Assembly (NCBI RefSeq): GCF_964275005.1
Contig: NC_092695.1
Location: forward strand, 11,609,697-11,673,696
Origin: Diadema setosum
Lineage: Eukaryota > Echinodermata > Echinoidea > Diadematoida > Diadematidae
Direction: 5' to 3'
DNA length: 64,000 nucleotides
The notes beneath the pieces are model-generated. The model had not been told where the DNA came from, did not search any database, and was given only the letters and a program-made list of their open reading frames with translations. A program made the translations under genes and the position numbers. The stretch's first letter is position 1. Every line of letters begins with the position of its first letter. Below, piece after piece: positions 48,420-61,200 of the stretch.

Positions 48420-48439
48420 TCCCCCCCCCCCCCCCCCCG

Positions 48440-48472
<33 letters not shown>

Positions 48473-48490
48473 CCCTCTCTCCCCCTCTTT
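48420..48490. repeat. Poly-C followed by (CT)n
   Basis: A C18 run is followed by CT dinucleotides. Low-complexity frames result. Confidence 0.93.
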
Positions 48491-48654
48491 CTCCGCGCAA
48501 ACACATTGCAGTATAAAACACAATGAGGAACAATTATGCAGAGCGCATAATATATATAACAAAAATTATGCATGAACAAAAGAAACGCTTCAACATCCAT
48601 GCATGAATTACTATACAATCGTGCATATTAATTGTGGTACAATCTGGAGCATCA

Positions 48655-48658
48655 TACA

Positions 48659-48696
<38 letters not shown>

Positions 48697-49175
48697 GGCA
48701 TTACATATGAACCACCAAGCTGGTGTTAAATTTCTGGTGTTCATTTTTGGTGTTAAATTAACACCTTCGGGTGTCATTTCAAAACCTAAAACGGATTTTT
48801 AGATGGGTAGTTATTGTTTTTCTTGTAGATTTTGAACTCCGAACAAGAACTTTCCGATAAAGTATTTGATTTTTTTCTTTCAAGTTGTAAACACATTTAC
48901 ACCACAGTAACACCACTTGGTGTGGTCTCCTATTGAAGCTGGGCTGTATGGTGTTATACCATTGAAATTAACACTAGCAATATCAAATCAACACCAAGTA
49001 GTGTCATTGTTGAATTAACACCAGCGCAGTGTCAAAACATCACCAGCGACGGTGAACACTCTTCAACACTATCAAAACGTATATGCTTTCTACTGTCGGT
49101 GTGGTCCTCTATTGACACTTGATCGGTGTTAGATTTAATACCCATGGTGTGGAGTCTAACACTGTTCTTTATATA
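48655..49175. mobile_element. CACTGCAAAAA-type MITE, copy 1
   Basis: TACACTAAAAA with an expanded A tract is followed by CACCAAGCTGGTGTTAAATT and repeated GGTGTTA/TAACACC motifs. It aligns along its length with copy 2 at 51305. Confidence 0.85.
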
Positions 49176-49539
49176 CGCAGGTGTATCCTATATGAATGTA
49201 TAGGGTATAACTTCTGTTATTATTACTATTATACCTATGTAGGCTGATGAATATGATGATGATTACCATTCAGACAGGTGAACAAACTGTCCACACTCTT
49301 TTTTTTGTCAATATTGTATTATTCTTTCTTTTTCATATAAACAATACACAAATTAATTCATGACAAATTTCATTATAACAACATAAATTACACATTGTCA
49401 ATATTACGAATGAAAAAGAAAGAATTATGTATGTAAAAAAGGAAAAGAGACGAACACATCAAACAGCATATATCATGCCCAACCCGGCTCACAATCTCAC
49501 TTACTCAATTGTTTATTACAAAATCATAGCACATAACAC

Positions 49540-49548
49540 GCACACACA

Positions 49549-49590
<42 letters not shown>
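49540..49590. repeat. (CA)n microsatellite with CG interruptions
   Basis: CACACGCACACACATGCGCG then CACACACA, followed by GAGA-rich sequence. Confidence 0.92.
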
Positions 49591-50004
49591 CACACAGAGA
49601 GAGACAGACAGAGAGGGAGAGAGAGAGAAACATAGATGAAGAGTGTGAATTCAAAAACAGATAAACGCCATTTTCAATTGTTATTATTCAGTGCATATTA
49701 TGAGGTAATCATCAAACAGAGAAAAATGAAAAATTTTCAGTGATGCATCGTGCAATCCATAAACAAGGGATATTTTTGAAGATATAATGAAAATTGTCAC
49801 ATATGTTTTAATCATTCTCTTTGTTATTCAGCAGCTTTAGTCTCAAGTGTCTCTAATTGATACAAATGGATTTTCGTTTGCATCATTACTTTATAGTTTA
49901 AGACTGCTAGTAATAAAAGATTCAGAAGTTGCTGATGGTTATACGTTGACAACTTTTTAGTAATGACGCCGATTATACGGGTTCTTCATTATAGCTGAGC
50001 TCAT

Positions 50005-50157
50005 CAGTGGCGGACACTCAGGGGAAAGCGCACCGGGCGCCCCCTTTAATTTTTGTTAAAACAAAAGAAATAAAAAGAAAAAATGGGGGAGCACGCGCCC
50101 TCATTAATTATGTAAAGGCACCCACCCCATTTACGGAATTCCTGGATCCGCCCCTGC
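50005..50157. repeat. Small repeat with GTGGCGGA...TCCGCCCCTG ends
   Basis: CAGTGGCGGAC at the left and GGATCCGCCCCTG at the right are near inverses around CACCGGGCGCC and CACGCGCCC. It appears to be a short MITE-like unit. Confidence 0.5.
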
Positions 50158-50308
50158 TCATGATGATAGTGAAAGATAAACATTATGATGTTATAGATGA
50201 CTTGAGACATAAGAATGTCATCACGTACGTTATACTTCCGCTAGTCGAGGATGCGGAGACGTGCTTTATCAAAACATTAGGGCCTTGAAGCACTGGTCTT
50301 TTTCACAG

Positions 50309-50880
50309 TACAGTCAAACCTGCCTTAGCGGCCACCTGTCTATAGCGGCCACCTGTCTATAGCGGCCACCTGTCTATAGCGGCCACTGCAAAATCCCCCC
50401 GAGAGAAAAGCCCTGTTAAAGACCCTGTGTATAGCGACCACCTCTCTAACGCGGCCAGCGGCCACAAATTTTGTTTCCCGCGGGAGATATTAACCTGTCT
50501 ATAGCGGCCAAAAACCCCAATGGAGCCGTAGCCAAGCCGATAATTCAGCGTATTTTTCTGTTTGGTAGCCGTGCGAGCAACGTTCAGTGATCGCCACCGC
50601 TGCATTCATCCCTCATTCAGTCATAATAATGCACGATTCTTCACGACAATAAACATGCTACTGTGCAACAATATCATACACACCGGCATGGTTAAATGCA
50701 TGAAACACGGTGTATGCATACGTACACACATACACTGTACATGTACATGTAAGGATACAACGATGATACATCTAAGCAATGCACACAAAGTTGGATTACC
50801 TGTCTATAGCGGCCACCTGGCTATAACGGCCACTTTTTTCCGTCTCCCTTGGGTGGCCGCTATAGACAGGTTTGACTGTA
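50309..50880. mobile_element. 572-bp MITE with TAGCGGCCACC tandem repeats
   Basis: The ends TACAGTCAAACCTG and CAGGTTTGACTGTA are perfect inverses. Inside both ends CTGTCTATAGCGGCCAC repeats in tandem (four times at the left). Such TIR-linked tandem repeats are probable transposase sites. Confidence 0.92.
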
Positions 50881-50942
50881 CTTATTAAAAAAAAAAAAAA
50901 AAAAAAAAAACCACCTGACTGAGAAGTTGCATGACACGTCAT

Positions 50943-50944
<2 letters not shown>

Positions 50945-50993
<49 letters not shown>

Positions 50994-50999
50994 GAGAGA
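50945..50999. repeat. (GA)n microsatellite
   Basis: A GA tract of about 27 units. Confidence 0.95.
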
Positions 51000-51304
51000 T
51001 TTGGTGGCGTATGATAGGAATGGACCCTTTTGCTATAGTGCCATATTGAAAATACTATAAGTGAATTAATTTGTAATAGATAGAATACGATGTTCTGTAC
51101 AATACAAACATACACAATATCATCGAGATTATGCCACTGACACCATCCTGTCAATATCCTGTCAATCATAGGTAAGGCCTACTAATATAAACATTATATG
51201 ATTAAAAAAGACTTTTTAATGCACCTGACCTTATACATAAATATGTATAGACCAAGCATATAACATGCATGTTTCCCTGCAATGTCATTTGTTAATCATA
51301 ATCT

Positions 51305-51831
51305 TACACTGCAAAAAGTCCGGTGTTGAATATGAAACACCGAGCTGGTGTTAAATTTCCGGTGCTCATTCATGGTGTTAGATTAACATATCCGGGTGTC
51401 ATTTCAAAATTTAAATTTGTTTTTTGAATAGTTTCTTAGTTACTGCACTTCTTGTTAATTTTGAACTTCAACAAGACGATAAAGAATTTTCCGATAAAGT
51501 ACTTGATTTTTGAAAAAATCTGTAAATACATTTACACCTCAGTAACACCAGTTGGTGTGGTCCCCTATTGAATCTGGACGGGTGTTATACCATTGAAATC
51601 AACACCACCAATATCAAATCAACACCATGCGGTGTCATTATTGAATTAACTCTAGCGCAGTGTCAAAAATATACAGTGTCAAATTAACACCACGAAGTGC
51701 CAGGCGAACACTATTTAACACCGTCACAATACATTTTCTACACCTGTGGATGTGGTCCTCTATTGAAGTTTGATCGGTGTTAGATTTAACACCCATGGTG
51801 TTAAATCTAACAACGATGTTTTTACAGTGTA
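51305..51831. mobile_element. CACTGCAAAAA-type MITE, copy 2
   Basis: TACACTGCAAAAA and TTTTTACAGTGTA are near-perfect inverse ends. About 15 GGTGTTA/TAACACC half-sites are spaced through the element, in both orientations. Confidence 0.88.
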
Positions 51832-52197
51832 TATTGTTAGTATATGCGACCTCGAGGACGAGATGGTGATAATCAACTTCACACGCATCATTTTTGCGAC
51901 ACTCAACAATGATTAAACAACATCATCACCAATAGCAGGAAACGACAAAACCTGACTTTACTTCTCGAGTGCCATCTCTCTTCTTCGTGAAGCTTCTCAC
52001 CACGTGGATTTGTTGGAACCGATTCGTGAATACACGAATAGCATAATAATACATGCAATCTATAACAATATTAGTAACGTGGAAACGTGGAAGTTCTATA
52101 GTCCAGGAAAAGGTGCAATCATAATTATGTCTTTAAAAAAAAAAATCATGTTAGTACTTTGGCAATAATCGGCAGATTTAATGTCAATTGCAGAAAT

Positions 52198-52199
<2 letters not shown>

Positions 52200-52256
<57 letters not shown>
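52200..52256. repeat. (GT)n microsatellite
   Basis: A pure GT tract of about 28 units. Confidence 0.95.
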
Positions 52257-52257
<1 letters not shown>

Positions 52258-52530
52258 CGTATTCAAGTAGTGTAAATAAAACTAGTACTGTAGAAATATT
52301 ATTACAAAATATACGGCACGTGTTTATGCATTCTTTTGGCCATTACTAAGGGTGATGTTGAGGATTTCATGAATCACACAAGTCAGCACATGTATTTGCA
52401 TTACATTTATTATTGTAGTTCCTTCAATTAGTTTACCATAATGATACGAAATAGATGAATCAAAATCAACTTTACAAACGACTCTTTTGTTTTCCCTTTT
52501 ATGTATAAAATTATTTTGATTGACGTATAG

Positions 52531-52612
52531 TAATAATAATAATAATAATTGCATTTACATGGCGCTTCATACTGACGTTTATAAGCGCACATAGTACTGG
52601 CCAGGGAATGAA
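52531..52612 (-). mobile_element. SINE/LINE 3' end with (ATT)n tail
   Basis: On the minus strand GCGCTTATAAACGTCAGTAT then GAAGCGCCATGTAAATGC leads into ATTATTATTATT. This resembles the shared 3' ends of LINE-mobilised SINEs. The head is missing. Confidence 0.55.
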
Positions 52613-53210
52613 GTGTTTGTGTGTGTTTTTGTTTGTTTGTTTTGTAAACACGAAATGTAACAAAACAAAATACAAAGAGTTTACTAGTACACAAGACATC
52701 CCGGTATAGCTTCCTTGGAGCTGCGAATGGGATTACTGCAACAAGTAACAAGTAACACTAATCACACCGCCGGTCCGTAACGATATTGTTCTCATAAAAG
52801 TTTGTCAACCGAAAGAATTACTGCAGGATTGTAGAAGGGGGGGGGGGGGGAACACATGCACACACGCACACACGCACAATCTCAACGAACCCCATGACTT
52901 TTGGGCGGGAGGGGCGGGGAGTATACTCTCGACCCCCACATACACACACACGCCACATCACACACACTGTACATACACTGACTCCCCCCACCCTCCTCCC
53001 CCCCCCCCCCCCCCGCCACACACGCACACACACACAAATAATAATACATAATGTATCAATTACTGTTTTAAACTCACTGATTAATTGATGGGCTCACCGC
53101 CAATTTCTCACTGATTCCTACGTACATGTATCACAGTTTGCTTTACAATTTTAATTTATTACCCAAAATATGTCATTTTACTCAACTGTTATTAGGAGTG
53201 TTTTGCATTA

Positions 53211-53224
53211 GCGCCATCTTCCGG
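53211..53224 (+). promoter_or_regulatory. ETS/YY1 motif pair, candidate CDKL5-like promoter
   Basis: GCGCCATCTTCCGG is the reverse complement of CCGGAAGATGGCGC, an overlapping ETS and YY1 site common at TATA-less promoters. It sits 1.65 kb upstream of the coding start, in a locally CpG-richer stretch (about 53200-53600) and outside recognised repeats. Noncoding 5' exons, as in vertebrate CDKL5, could start here. Confidence 0.4.
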
Positions 53225-54864
53225 CAGCTTTGTGTCGGCGAGTTGTGCGATATTCGATACCACCGTGTATCTAAACTCGGTTGCGAATATCGTACTTGCG
53301 ATAATTGGTTGGCAAGGGGAAATGTGTAAACTATTTCACACTTCGAGATCGTTCTGCTGGAGTTAGATACACTACTTTCTACACTAATTTGATGACTTGG
53401 TTCAAGTGATTGAAGTGAAGAAGCAACCCACCCTTGATTTGCTGACGTGATGTCTTTTAGGGAATACTTATGTTGTGGATCAGTGCCATTTGCGGAATTA
53501 TAAGGGACTTCGGCGCGTTCTCCTCTGACTTGATTCTTTGCACTTGATTGTGCACTCCTCCGCTCCAGCACTGCAGCAGCAGCTAGTCCAGAGCAGAGAC
53601 GTCCAGTGCAGTGGGTGAACAGTGCGGAATTTACACCATCGGAATGCAGTGAAAATCAAGAGAAGCTCGGAGGAGCCACAGTTACACAAACGGATTTCTG
53701 CAGAATGACAAAAGCATCTCTTTGGAAGTTGTATGTTGGGTCTTTGGAGGAATCCTCGTGGAAATCATTACCAATATTAAATGCAGATGATGAAGTAGAT
53801 TCTAACGTTAGATATAAATTAAGTGTTTGAGATGCAGTAGTTTTTTAGTTTCTAATGTTCGCTTAATGGTTAGAATTTCTTAATATTTAATAATATAGCC
53901 ATAGGGCCTAATAGGCCTAACGTTAGTCAATTAAATTAGTGTCAAGTGATTGTCTAATTTCTAGTGACGGGTTACCTAGAAATGTGAATTTAGAATAGAA
54001 CATTTATGAGATTACATGTAACATTAATTGCTGTAAAGAGAAGAAGTTCTACACAAAGCAAATTCGAGGGGCAAGGACAAGGTTAATCTGTAACAGTGTA
54101 ACTGTAACGTTAGTAATTAACTTGCCAAAATGGTCACTAGAACCTTAAATGGTGTCTGTCATTTAGAAATGTTACAATAAATACAAGTAGGTTTACTGAA
54201 GTAGAATTGTTATGTCAAAGTGACGTTTCCACCAGTACAGATGTACAGTAGGCAGTAGTCGTGTCCACAATGTAGCTTGTTACAGAAAAGATGGTACACT
54301 GTAGATCCTACTCTACACTTCTGCATTGTTTCTAGTGTGACACTGCATAATCCTCTTCTAAGTTTTCTATAGACTCCAACACTGTAAAGAAGCTTTAATT
54401 ATTTAATATTAATGAATGGCGGCAAACACTGACATTTGACTCCAATTGAAATGCGTAGTGGAGCAAAGGAGAATGGTGTGTTGAATAACTGAACCAGTGA
54501 AGATCGTCAACAATGGATGAGAATATGATTGGGCTCTGTGGAAAGATAAATGTTCATGGTGCTAACTAGCTTCAAGTCAAACATCGGTAGTCTCCTGCAC
54601 AATGACAAAAGGAGGAATGCTATCCCATTTTTTATTGACTAGCTAACTGATGAGTTAAGAGATATGCACAGATTTTGGCTCGGTATAATCCCTTGAAAGA
54701 CCCATCTGGCATAATAGAGTATCCAAAACTTCAATGTTTGGGAACTGTTCAGCCGAGCAATCTTCCAATGAAGGCAGAAGCAAAAGGATTACAACTACCT
54801 GCGACAAAATGTCCATCTTAGGATTTTGTGCTGGAAACTTCTAGTTGCCATTCAGCAAAGCAAG

Positions 54865-54901
54865 ATGAACAAGTATGAAGTTCTCGGGATAGTTGGTGAA
54901 G
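54865..54901 (+). CDS. CDKL5: CDKL5-like coding exon 1
   Basis: This 37-nt exon encodes [12 protein letters not shown] plus one base, with donor GAAG|gtaatg. The context caaagcaagATG is acceptable for initiation. Human CDKL5 has about nine further residues upstream that are absent here unless another exon supplies them. Confidence 0.9.
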
Positions 54902-57900
54902 GTAATGTATTTTGACATGGTCACTTAAGAACCAATTTTGTTTTGCCCTCTTGCTAACTGAGATAACACATTCATAAAATTCATGTTGATGCTACATCGT
55001 GTACATTTCATATGTATGTCAGGTTTTGGTCAAAGAGATACTTTGAGCACATTACTGCATGAAAAAAAAAAGGTTTTTCATCAAACTTCTGGTCACATGT
55101 TTTTAAAGTCTCTAACAAACTGTGCAAAGCAGCAAAGTCTACTGTATGCTTTGTATTCAACAGGTCTCTTGCAAATCCTGTCATATAATTTCTTCAAATT
55201 TATGTCTGTGCACAACTTGCGTGTATATCACCGAGTCTTCATCTGTGCATATAATTCTGACATGGTGCTCAAAGCAACTGAGACAAGTTACTGTGCTCAT
55301 CAATGACATTACAGTTGAGAAGCCTGATTGATGCAGTGCAGATGTTCTCGTTCATAATACGATGTTGCCATTAGATGATCTTCTATTGATCTAGGCAATA
55401 TGCATTAAAAATCTTCCTAGTATTTTTTTCCTATAATTTATTCTGTTTCTGTTGCTCAATGCGATTATCCTACATGTACACTGTACCCATGTAAGGATTT
55501 TTTGTTTTATTTTATTTTATCTTATTTTTATTTTTTTACATAATATTGGGTGTCGAGGCTGTTAATAAACATCATTTCCAGAAAACCATGACTGGAACAT
55601 TTACCAAAATTTCTTTATTGCAAACCTTGAGGCAGATTGTTAACTTGCAGTTGTAGTAAAACATGTTTACAGTCTGTATGCCCACATGATAATGTTTTAA
55701 AGCAATTGAACTGGCTGGTCCAAGAGAGAGTAGTACTTTCTGTGATACTTGCTGACAATTCTGCTGCATGATTTACAATGAATATGATACCGAACGTTCA
55801 AGTCAAGTGAAGAGGTGTTTATAATCATACATGCAGTCACCGACATTAGTGAGAGTTCTAAATGGCAGCCCTGCTGCAAGGGAATGGATGGTGTTGGCCC
55901 TCAAGGTCCAGAATATAGGTTTGGACATTGAGTTGATAATTCTGCTGATTTGAGTCAAAAGTGTATCATGACTTTAAATTACAATTGTAGTTGATGACTG
56001 TTTGATATTGCACAAAGAGCGTTTATTGTTTACCAATATGTTTATTGCTTGATGTCCAAACACTTCTTACACTGCAGGCGCCTATGGCGTGGTGATGAAG
56101 TGCAGGCATAAGGTAAGAATATTCCCTCGGTATCAAATGCTGTCATTCTATGTGGTAGTTCCTCGATTCTTTTGTGTACCGGTTCTCCTTGTGTCAGAAT
56201 CACTAGTATACTATTATTGCACCTTTTTTTTTTAGTACTAATGCACAAACCACATCTTCCTTTTAAAAATGTTATGATGACACAACACATTTTCCTTTTA
56301 AAAATATTATGATGACACAACGCCATCCAAAATGTTATGTCATATCCATTTAATAGAATACTAGTAAAACAAAGAACTACTATCTTTGAAATTACAGAGT
56401 TAATGTTGAATGTGTTTTTATTTATGGTAATTATAACAGAATTTAGACATTGAAGTATGTCTTTAAGAATGAAAAGTACAGAGTACAAATATTTCTTAGG
56501 TTGTAACTTGATGATTACATCCCTTTTCTACCTTGGCGAAAATTGATCATCTCATAAAGTTAGAGGTTTGGCAAGGGGTGTATCTTTTGTTTGTTGCTTT
56601 GTCTCATCTGTACAATTTGTGTGACAAAAATCATGATACATAGTGTCAACATTCTTGAAAATGATGTGGAGTACAATGCATGTTACAAAGCTCCAGGTAT
56701 AACCTCACAGAAGGGCCCATCACGAGTATGAAGTTACAAATTTATGCAAGTTGTGTAGGTTATTAGTCAATATTGAAAGTGTCTTGTTTGTTCCACAATC
56801 AGCTCAGAAGTTCCCAAGGAAATTTTGAAAAATTTGAGATCTTGATGAAATAGTATGATAATAGAGTATCCATGAAATAATGTCTTTGATGAGTCTTGTT
56901 AAGATGTCTCCTACAATTTTTTTTTTTTTAATGATATGAACTTTGACATCATTTCATCAAACTAATACCATATAATTCTGGTATGCCATGAGTATAGGAG
57001 ACAGCTCATCCAATGTCTGTTGTCGAGTCCAAATCAACTCGTTTCTGTGGCATTTTCTTTTCCCAGGAATCCAGAGATGTTGTTGCAATCAAGAAATTTA
57101 AGGACAGCGAAGGTTTGTCATGTTTAGTGTACAGTACTTTTCAATTGACCAGTTTCAGAGCAATTAATTTGTACATACTGTTCCTGACTAGAAGCCCTGA
57201 TGAAAAAGCTTGCACCAAATTTCTAAGGAACTTTCAACTCTCCTGTATCTAGTATTCACTTTGCATACTATATTTTACATTAATTGTTCTTGAGTTTGGC
57301 AAACTTATTAAAGTTTCATGCTTATTTCTTTGTATTATTACAGAAAATGACCAGGATTGGTGCCTTGTAGTGTAATACTGATCATATATTATGCAAGTGA
57401 TGAATGCAAGCTTTCGGTATTGTTAAACAATTTTGGAAAAGCCAACTCCATCAGTTTATTTCATGGTAGAATGATACAGCTCACTTCTAGAATCCTTTGT
57501 CAGAATTGATATTACAGCTGTAGTTTGTTTGTAAGAGTAGGGTTGTAAGAACCTTTGCTACAGGTTTGTAGATGTCAATTCTGAAAGTATTTTGTATAGT
57601 AAAAATATTCTTTATTGAATACAATCAGTTTTATTATTTAGACTTGTTATCTGGTTAAGAAGGGGTTGAAATGATGTGAAATCAGTTGTGAGAAAATTAA
57701 GATGAGTGAACTGATGTGGAGCAATCAAATGTTGTTATTTATTGTTTTGTTAGAGCTGCATATTGTTCATCAAACAGGGGAGGTCACATGGTTCAATCAA
57801 TGCTCTCTTATCATATTGTATCTGTGCAGATAATGAAGATGTGAGGCGAACGATCCTACGAGAACTGAAGCTCCTCCGACAGCTAAAGCAAGAAAACATT

Positions 57901-58245
57901 GTTGAATTGAAGTAAGCTTTAGTTATTCCACAGTGGATTGTTCATGTCTGGTGCAGTGCAAGTCAATCTCCACATTTGAGTGTCAGAAGTTGCATTATCT
58001 TGGGGTTGTGGTGCATGAATAATGTGTGTGTTGGGTTGTCTTTTAGACTGAATACCATGGCTATTAGAACTGAGTGTGTTATGTAAATTACAACTCGTAG
58101 GGTTACCATATCTATTATGGAGACAATGGATACAGTGTGATTAGTGAACAATTGGGATAAGGGCTACACAGCTACTCCTTGAAGATCTTTACAGCTGTAC
58201 CTGAGTTTTATAATGAATTAAAACACTTGTGCTTTTGTGTTTTTA

Positions 58246-58276
<31 letters not shown>

Positions 58277-61200
58277 TTTATTCAGACATTGCATAAATAG
58301 TTTTCCTACATAAAAGTATTATGTACAGTAACCTCTTATTTCTCCTCAAAAGTTGCCTGTAATCATACATTTTATGTGTGTCAGGAGTCATGAATCAATA
58401 GAATTTTACAATACCCAAGTGTCACTTATAAGTTACCAGAAATACAAAACGGTGTAATGGAGACTGATTTTCCTTTATAATGTATGGCATCCAATCATTC
58501 CAGCAAAGTCGTGTCAAGAATATGTCTAGATACCACAAATTTTAACAATTACTGTTAGTGGTATGAAGCAAAATTTACTTAATGTCCCAAAGTTTAATGT
58601 AAAACTGTGTACCATTCATTGGTACACATTGAATTGTGCTTATGACCTACATTGCATAACACTATTTACACACAAAAAAAAAGAAGATTTTGTTCTTGTA
58701 CTATTGTCTTTTGAGTTTGTTCGATGCAATCAAAGATAAAAAGAAAAGAAAAAAATGCAATTAAGCATTCAGAACAATTCAGCCTCTTGCTTTCAATAAA
58801 ATTTGTTTTTTTACCCATAAATATACAGGACTTTGTTCAATAAATAAACTTTTATCTTGTGTTCATTATAAAACTTCAAAATTTAAGAAAAGACAATCCA
58901 CTTTGCTCAAAATCTTACTGATATTTCCCATTTGTAAAGGCTTGCCCAATTTAGCCTACATTGTTATTGCTAATATTATAATGATTATTAGCATTAGATG
59001 GCTGCAATCAGCACTTAATTTTTTCTGATTATGTACATGAACACTGTATCTGTCATACATTAATGGACACATGTACATAATGTTCATCATTGTAGTGTAC
59101 ACTGTCAGAATTCAATGATACAAGAACTGTAGCTACAGAAATCATTAAGATCCTCTTTGTTCAAAACAGACATACTGTACCAAAGTCTGGCAGTACGTGT
59201 AGTAACTCTTTGGACATACATGTATGTACGTTACATTTCTAAAAAGCATGTTTGTGAACAACGCTGTCTTTTCCTCTCTTTAGATGTTAGCTAGGCCCCA
59301 TGCTTTTGCTCTTTGCTGTCTATCCTGTGTGTTTGCCTGGATACATGTATGTTTTCCTGCTGTTTTCCAATTCTCATCACTTGCCATTAATCACATTTGT
59401 ACCCACGTACACAGAGAGGCCTTCAGACGGCGAGGGAAGCTCTATCTAGTCTTTGAGTATGTTGAGAAGGTGAGTCAGAGCAATTTGATATGCTTCAAAA
59501 CATCTGCTGCCTGCTTCCCCCGCAGCTTTATGAAAGGATCTTTTCCCCCTAAGATTTATGGTTTCGACACCAGGCCAGAACCAAGCCTTGGGGCTGTTTG
59601 GGTATCACATGTCAATATCCATTATGCTGTTGTGATCTGCTCACCCACTGTGTAGGAGCACACCTTGTTAATAACCAGCTTGCTTCTACTGGGAGACTTT
59701 GCCATGAAACTTGCATGTTGTGGAAAAGCTTTCATTTAATAATTGAGGTAGTGGTGCAACTTAATTGTCGTGCTGCTAAGCATAGCCTAATGTCCATTTC
59801 TTGTAGTATTGTAGGCGGGGATTTTGTTGTGTTGTACTGAGGAGCGTGCTGTGCTACCGTATTTGATTTGATGATGGTCCATAAAGTAGTGTGTGAATGG
59901 CAGCATACACTTCTTCCACAAAGATCTGATTTTTTGATTGCAGACATTTGATTATCAAGGAAATTAGGACAACAATAATTGATATCTATTTTTCTGTTTT
60001 TATGTGTGTGTGTTTTTTATTTCTCATTTACTTTGATAAAATTTGAAACACATTGATTCAGATGATTACATTAGGTTTGCAATCTTGAATATCACTTAGG
60101 AGAAATCATGCATAACTATCGTCAGAATTCAGTTTTCATGTTCCTTGCCAGGTTTTATTCAATGAAATTGATGTTATTCAGATTCATGAAATTCTTCTGT
60201 CGAGATGTTTTTTATTGCAACCGTTGACAAATTGCCGTACATCGACGTAAATAAGCACTGAATTGATACTTCAGCTCAGTGCTTATTTACGTTGATGTCT
60301 ACAGGGCAATTTGTCAATCAGTGACAATGAAATTGATGTTATCTACACCTTTTCCTTAAATGAGGCACTGTTTCTGTCACCTTTTTACCGCTTGTGTGTA
60401 CTACTTGTATGTACGATTTTCTTCCAGAATATGTTAGAGCTGTTGGAGGAGATGCCTAAAGGCGTACCTCCCGAGAAAGTTAGGTAAGAGATTTGCAAAA
60501 ATATCTACTGAATATTTCTGGGTGTCTGGATGGCATCAGTGTGTGTGTGTGTAGGGATATAATGTCTCGATTTCAAAGAGTTACAGAACAATGATACAGT
60601 GCTCCCCCATTGAAACAGACACGGTTATAACAAAATTTTGTTTCAACGAGTACAAATTCAGGTCTCAAAATTATTTTCTGTATATATGCCTTTATATACT
60701 TCTTGTTGAGCTATAATGAAATTTATAAAGTGCGAGGACTTTATGATGGGAGTTGCGTGTACAGTGCACTCCCGTTATAACAAACATGGTTATAACAAAC
60801 TTCTGGTTACAGCGAAGTGAAAATTCAGGCCGCAGCGTTATCCACTCTATGTATTTTTATTGTTTATTTGTTTGGTTATAGCAAATTTTTGATATAAGGA
60901 AAGAAAACTGCCGGTCACATGGTATTTGTTATAATGGGAATCCACTTTAGTAGTATAGGCAATGCAGTTGAACATGTGCTGTAAAAGTGATTATTTTTGC
61001 GTATTTTGATAAGTAATTTTTCGCGCTCGACCGGTTAAGATGAATTTCACTTGTTTTTAATTCCGCAGAATCAAGACATTTATTACCTGCATAATATGAT
61101 GTGCAAAAATATTTGCATGTTTTTTTTTTTCCTGTGCTGGTTTCTGGTCGCGTGAAATGCGCAAAGATTTCCACACTGCAAAAATTTCCACTTTTACAGT

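Larger units (their letters stand above)
47996..53200. other. Gene-free repeat-rich stretch before the CDKL5-like gene
   Basis: It holds the paired CACTGCAAAAA MITEs, the TAGCGGCCAC element, CT, CA, GA and GT microsatellites and a SINE-type 3' end. No exon is supported on either strand. Confidence 0.6.

Noticed and set aside
52818..53033. Gly/Val-rich minus-strand frame
   Set aside because: Generated by poly-G and CA tracts; no coding evidence.
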